From NCBI RefSeq assembly GCF_025602895.1, contig NW_026516427.1, forward strand, positions 1-46,596: a stretch of 46,596 nucleotides of DNA, read 5' to 3'. Positions 42,601 to 46,596 of this stretch are shown here, in pieces; position 1 is the first letter of the stretch, and every line of letters begins with the position of its first letter. Both the position numbers and the translations under genes were made by a program. Below the pieces are notes generated by a model, which did no database searches, was not told the DNA's origin, and saw only the letters and a list, made by a program, of their open reading frames with translations. Source of the DNA: Polychytrium aggregatum. Its lineage: Eukaryota > Chytridiomycota > Chytridiomycetes > Polychytriales.

Positions 42601-43338
42601 TGTCCTCTGGCCCCGCTACAGCTGCTGCTACTGCTGCTGCTTGACTAACAGTCACTGCGATACCCGTCCCCAACCCCCGCTCTCTGGACTTTGCAGAATC
42701 CGCCTTCCAGTTCCTGAAAGGAGGATCGGGAAATAACCCGCGACACAGCATCATTCGCGTACCCAAGTTTGGTCGCAAGGCAAGCACCAACGGCTCTGAT
42801 CCCGGGGAGCCACGAAGCCGATCGACGTCGCTGGACGGCCCGTATCCATCCCCCGGCCCGAGCAGCGATCGTGGGACTGTCCACGGTAAGGCTTTGCTGC
42901 GATACAGGCATCCATGGAGATTGTGTCATCGTAGCTACTCCGAGCACGGCCAATATGGATGATGATGGCAGCAGGTCTATCTCCAACCCTCGACTTGGTC
43001 CAGTGTGACCCGGCCAGACTCTGGCAGCCTGTGCGGCAGCCCGTGCGGCTCGCTCGGTGAACCATAACTGAAACTGGATGTATCTGCACTCCGCCACGAC
43101 AGAGCTGCCCAAGCCCGAAGGCATGCGAGTGTCGTTCTATGTCCGGGCGCTCTACGACCACGAGCCCCAGAACAGCGACGAGCTCGAACTGGCCGAGAGC
43201 CAGATCGTTCATGTCGAGTTCATTGCCGACGACAACGCTGGATGGTGGCTGGGCCGCCATACCGACGAAAGCGGCCCCGTTGGACCCGAGGGATGGTTCC
43301 CACGCGACTACGTCGAGTGCATCGACACTACCAGCTGA
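39603..43338 (+). CDS. Rho guanine-nucleotide exchange factor, DH-BAR-SH3 (Tuba/DNMBP-like)
   Basis: Four exons fit: 39603-41738, 42092-42416, 42697-42885 and 43103-43338 (961 residues). A Ser/Pro-rich N-terminus (1-335) carries proline clusters ([22 protein letters not shown]) suited to SH3 binding. The DH domain (about 340-535) has [20 protein letters not shown], then [20 protein letters not shown], the conserved helix that contacts Rho GTPases. No PH domain follows. Instead, a long helical region (about 550-820), with a terminal block around [16 protein letters not shown] [19 protein letters not shown], resembles the BAR domain of Tuba-type GEFs. The C-terminal SH3 (about 892-958) reads [18 protein letters not shown]...GWWLGRH...GWFPRDYVE. 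Likely activates Cdc42 or Rho at curved membranes (family inference). Start at 39603 was chosen over an upstream ATG. Confidence 0.9.
42049..42091. repeat. 16-bp tandem repeat ending at a splice acceptor
   Basis: CCGATCGACACAACCA occurs 2.7 times at the end of RhoGEF intron 1. The last, partial copy supplies the acceptor AG at 42090-42091. Confidence 0.85.
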
Positions 43339-44474
43339 AGCACACCGGTCCGTTGTCTGCTCAATTCAAAGTCCGGAGATGCCCGCACTTGGGGTAATGC
43401 AACCATCGCACTGGCAGCCGAGCACCACAAGCCTCCTCTGGCCTACGAGTCTTTTCATCTTGCTGAGCCTTGGCCAGCCAACCACCCCCCCCCCACATAC
43501 CGCTTGACTGGCTCTCGTTTCTTTCCGGCTCTCGATTTCGTCAGGCCACTCTGGACCACTACTCCATTTCATCTTGCTCGCCCATTTTTTTTTTGTATGT
43601 TATCGAGTCCCTTGCTCTGCTCTGCCTGTCTTGCTTTCATAGACCGTCGACACCCGCTCCGCTACCGGCACAGCCATTCTATGCCTCACTCCTGCTCAAT
43701 ACAGTGCTTTTGTCGTGAGCGAGACAGCCGGCCATGCCTTTGCAGCTGGCGGAGCAAACCCTGGCTTTTCGGACACTTGCCCTGGCCCCTGTTGCAGCGC
43801 ACTCGTTGTCCTGTCTGTCCACCCTCCGATGGCGATGTGTTTCTGATGCTGTTTGCGTTGATGTGAATGCAGCCCACGCCGATGCCGTTGGTTCCGTAGC
43901 TCATATCATTGATACTTCGTTGGTGCCCCCCGCTGGCGACACCCAAAGCTCCCAACGACCCCAATTGCGCTTTCCCACCAAGCCGGATCACAACGCTTTC
44001 CAGGTAGTAGTCTCAAGCATCAGCCCCAGAGAGCGTCCTCCGCCAATGATCTCGGTGACGATCGCTCTTTCCCGCCAACAGCACCCCATCAATCCCATCG
44101 ATATGACTTCCCCGGCCCGCTCACAACTTGCACGAACAAATGCACACTGCCGCCGCATCTGCTGATTGTTCCCATCCCCGCCTTCTGCCTGAGCCCCCCC
44201 CCGCCGGGATCCCTTCCGCCGTCTGCTGGCGACATTGCCAGAACCCGCTCGAGCGACCCAGCGGGGCCCAGAGGTCGCTCGTGCTGCCCGTCCCTATGCC
44301 CCTCCCTCACACCCGCAACGGCGTCGACACATTCGTGTGGACGTCATCCGGAATATTTCAAGCGGCCGTCTCGCTGCCGCCAGTGCTTTGGCCGCTTTTG
44401 TGCTTGAATCATCTCTCGCTCTATCCATCTCTCGCTCTATCCATCTCTCGCTCGGTCATCCTCGCTTGCCTATC
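43339..44474. other. Intergenic region, RhoGEF 3' flank / REEP gene upstream
   Basis: About 1.1 kb of C- and T-rich DNA with homopolymer runs (C10 at about 43486, T9 at about 43586) and duplicated CTCTATCCATCTCTCG at about 44420-44450 near the REEP start. No gene is supported. Confidence 0.5.
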
Positions 44475-46596
44475 ATGTCCCTCGATTCATGGACCGTGTC
44501 GGACATCAAATCGGCAATGTGGCAGATCGTCACGACGGTATGTGCTCCGACCGCTTCCCTTTCGGTTTCCATGTTGCGACTCTCAGTGATCCTCTGCTTG
44601 CCCGTATCGCCCGTATCGCCTTGCTGGTTCCTGTCTACTCGATGCAGAGCGGCCGAGATCGATGGCTGCTTTCTGCTCTTGGAGTTTCTCCCACGACAGG
44701 GCTCATCAACTCGACTTGATCGGCCTGCACTCCCCTTCTTCCCACTTCTCTATCGCCGAGTTGACGAGCGGGAAGCACCATCAACTTCCACCGCCTTTCG
44801 AATCGGCCAGACATGAGGCCTTGGTGGACCGCCTTCACACCCATGTCTGCGCTGCCGAAGAGCGAGATTGAGCCTCATTTACAGCCTCTACCAGTCGATC
44901 CCGGCGTCGTGCCTATCGCATCGCTCGCTCTCGCTCTCGTCCGGCGCAGAATCCTCCCATCGGCGTTTTTTTTGGGGGAGGGGAGCGGCCCTGTTCTCGG
45001 AATGTCTCTGCCTGTTCGTCCGGGGTGCTTGGGTCGTCCAGGACATCCCATTCCGTGATCTCTCTTCCCGCGCTAACGCTTTCAATCGCTGCTTGCCTCC
45101 AAATCACCACACTCTGTTCCTCCCACCGCCCCATCCCTCCATTCGTATAGCTCGAGGGCCATTCCAAAAGCATCCAGCTCATCAATGACATGGCCGAGAA
45201 TGCCAACATGCACATGATCAACTTCCTCGGCGTCGTCACCATTGGGCTGGTCGGAGGCGTCCTGATCTTCCTGAACGTCAAGGGAGACCTGCTTTCGGAC
45301 GTGTTCTGTTATATCGGGCCAGCATACTGCTGCATTCTCGGCGCCGACAAGAGCGACGCAATCTTCCACAAGAAATGGTGAGGATGTACAGCCGATGGAC
45401 TGGCGTGGGAAGGCAAAGCGCAGAGGGGAGGGGACGGCTCTGCATTGGCGAGGCGGGGGAATCTGGGCCAACGTTGGGTCTCCAAAATTGCCCCGTGGAT
45501 GCTTGACTGTGGGATCGTATCCTGATCTTGGACAGTGTGTCTACCATTGAAAGCTGACCACGAGGGGCTGTCAGTGCGAGGTGATCATGAGTGGCGGTGG
45601 GCTCAAACCACCTTCATAGCCGTATACTCACCACTCGCTTCGCTGCCGATACACTCTGTTGTGGCGTGGATCGCCCACTCGCTCCTGTAGGCATGTCTAC
45701 TGGTAGGGCAATCAAGCCTCGTGGCAAGCGCGAAGCTGGGGATCTGCCAACTCTCGACGCTAAATCAATCATGGATCCACGAAGCTGACACAAATCTCTG
45801 GTGTCGCTCCTCGTCTTCTAAACGGCCTGCAGGGTGGTGCTCGGATTCCTTCATCTGATCGAGTACGGCAGCGGTCTGGTGCTCAAGGCCCTTCCGCTCT
45901 ACTACTTTTTCAAGACGCTGCTGCTGCTCTATATCGCCATGACCCCCGAGGTGCGTATCTTGCGGCTTCTTGGCGGAGATTGACTTGACGGCCAGGAATG
46001 CCTTGTGAACGGATGATCAACTCGGAGCCAATGGCAGGGGATTGTTTGGAACGGGGGTGTGTCGCTGCTATCGGATCAAAACCTGCTCCATGCATGCGTC
46101 TCCGGACTAGGTATGCTGACGTTCCTGTGGTACACATGCCGCACATGTCGGCTTTGCACTGGCTTGTGCTTGCAGGGTGCGGCAGGGGTCTACGAATGGC
46201 TATTGAAGCCCATCGCTCCCGCATCGGGTGCTCTCGGCATCGGCCAGGTTGTGCCTCCCATCGCACCGGCAGCAGAAAAGTCGGACGGCACAGAAGCTCC
46301 ACCGGTATCTGCTCCTTCGCCGGCTGCCAAAGCTGCCGAGGGTGATTCCAATCGATCAAGGGTGCTTTCAAAAAGTGGATATCCCAGTGAGAATATAGAA
46401 TGGAGGATGCAGATGGAGAATGCAGGATGCAGGATGGAGGGTGTGGTATCCCGCCGTTTGTTCGCGGCGTGGAGCAGAGGTGGGAGCAGCGGATATCCTG
46501 AGCTCTTTGGAGTCAAAGGACACCTTTGTGCTTGGATACTGAATACAGTCAATCCAGAAGAAACGGGACAGTCACTTCCTGGCATCGAGGCTGAAG
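44475..46596 (+). CDS. TB2/DP1/HVA22 (REEP/Yop1) membrane-shaping protein, 3' end unresolved
   Basis: Exons: 44475-44537, 45151-45377, 45833-45950 and 46176 to at most the window end. After an N-terminal helix (MSLDSWTVSDIKSAMWQIV), the family core appears: INFLGVVTIGLVGGVLIFLN, LLSDVFCYIGPAYCC, KKWVVLGFLHLIEYGSGLVL, LPLYYFFKTLLLLYIAM, GAAGVYEWLLKPIAP. REEP/Yop1 proteins use hairpin membrane segments and an amphipathic helix to bend ER tubules. The core normally ends soon after the last motif. Here a Pro/Ala-rich tail continues, and the frame stays open to the window end through low-complexity sequence and a transposon terminal repeat (46546). The real stop or a further splice is therefore not settled. 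Intron 1 is long (613 bp). Confidence 0.82.
46546..46570. repeat. Terminal repeat related to the Fanzor element, at the window edge
   Basis: Preceded by TA (46544-46545), the 25 bases begin CAGTCAATCCAGAAGAAA and end CGGGACA. They closely match the transposase-side end of the Fanzor element (CAG.CAATCCA....AAACGGGACA). In orientation, the element would extend rightwards out of the window. Confidence 0.75.

Overview
The window looks like nuclear DNA of an early-diverging, zoosporic (chytrid-like) fungus. Most genes are broken by short GT-AG introns, and they encode fungal/eukaryotic housekeeping proteins: an NDR kinase, glycine-cleavage H protein, a CNOT10-like CCR4-NOT subunit, V-ATPase c'', a Sec14-type protein, a DH-BAR-SH3 RhoGEF and a REEP/TB2 protein. 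It also holds families seen in chytrids and other basal fungi, namely Fanzor and TKL kinases fused to Sel1 repeats. No species is claimed. Exon coordinates were derived by hand from frame continuity, splice signals and family motifs.

Layout. 194-1618 (+) GLTSCR1-domain protein. 2051-4711 (-) CBK1/NDR kinase. 5507-6838 (-) mitochondrial glycine-cleavage H protein. 7347-9689 (-) an intronless, bacterial-type DNA cytosine-5 methyltransferase. 10213-13870 a Tc1/mariner-like element carrying an intact Fanzor gene. 14001-14828 (+) SAM methyltransferase. 15398-18985 (-) CNOT10-like. 19510-20985 (-) F-box protein. 21641-22595 (+) FKBP prolyl isomerase. 22694-23757 (-) EMAPII/Arc1-type tRNA-binding protein. 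23903-31607 is a transposon-rich tract: a Sel1-kinase remnant, a broken DDE transposase and an apparently intact CACTA/Tnp2-like transposase gene. 32775-34778 (+) TKL kinase with Sel1 repeats. 35268-36899 (-) CRAL-TRIO protein. 37867-39149 (-) VMA16. 39603-43338 (+) RhoGEF. 44475-window end (+) REEP/Yop1-like protein.

The most notable object is the 3.65-kb Fanzor element. Its ends are 26-bp imperfect inverted repeats that start with CA, share a perfect 13-bp inner core and are flanked by TA. Between them, both on the minus strand, lie a Tc1/mariner/IS630-type transposase and then a full 812-residue Fanzor (eukaryotic TnpB homologue, an RNA-guided nuclease family). The transposase has a TAG stop directly after its first catalytic Asp and has lost its 3' end at a 22-bp tandem repeat. 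The Fanzor keeps its RuvC and zinc-ribbon residues. The roughly 100 bases between the Fanzor stop codon and the element end contain a strong hairpin and are the obvious place for its guide RNA. A closely related terminal repeat starts 26 bp from the end of the window (46546-46570), so a second family member probably begins there.

A second theme is frequent short tandem repeats (periods 9-22 bp) in introns and gene-flanking DNA. One is a 128-nt pure-purine tract that begins three bases after the CNOT10-like stop codon.
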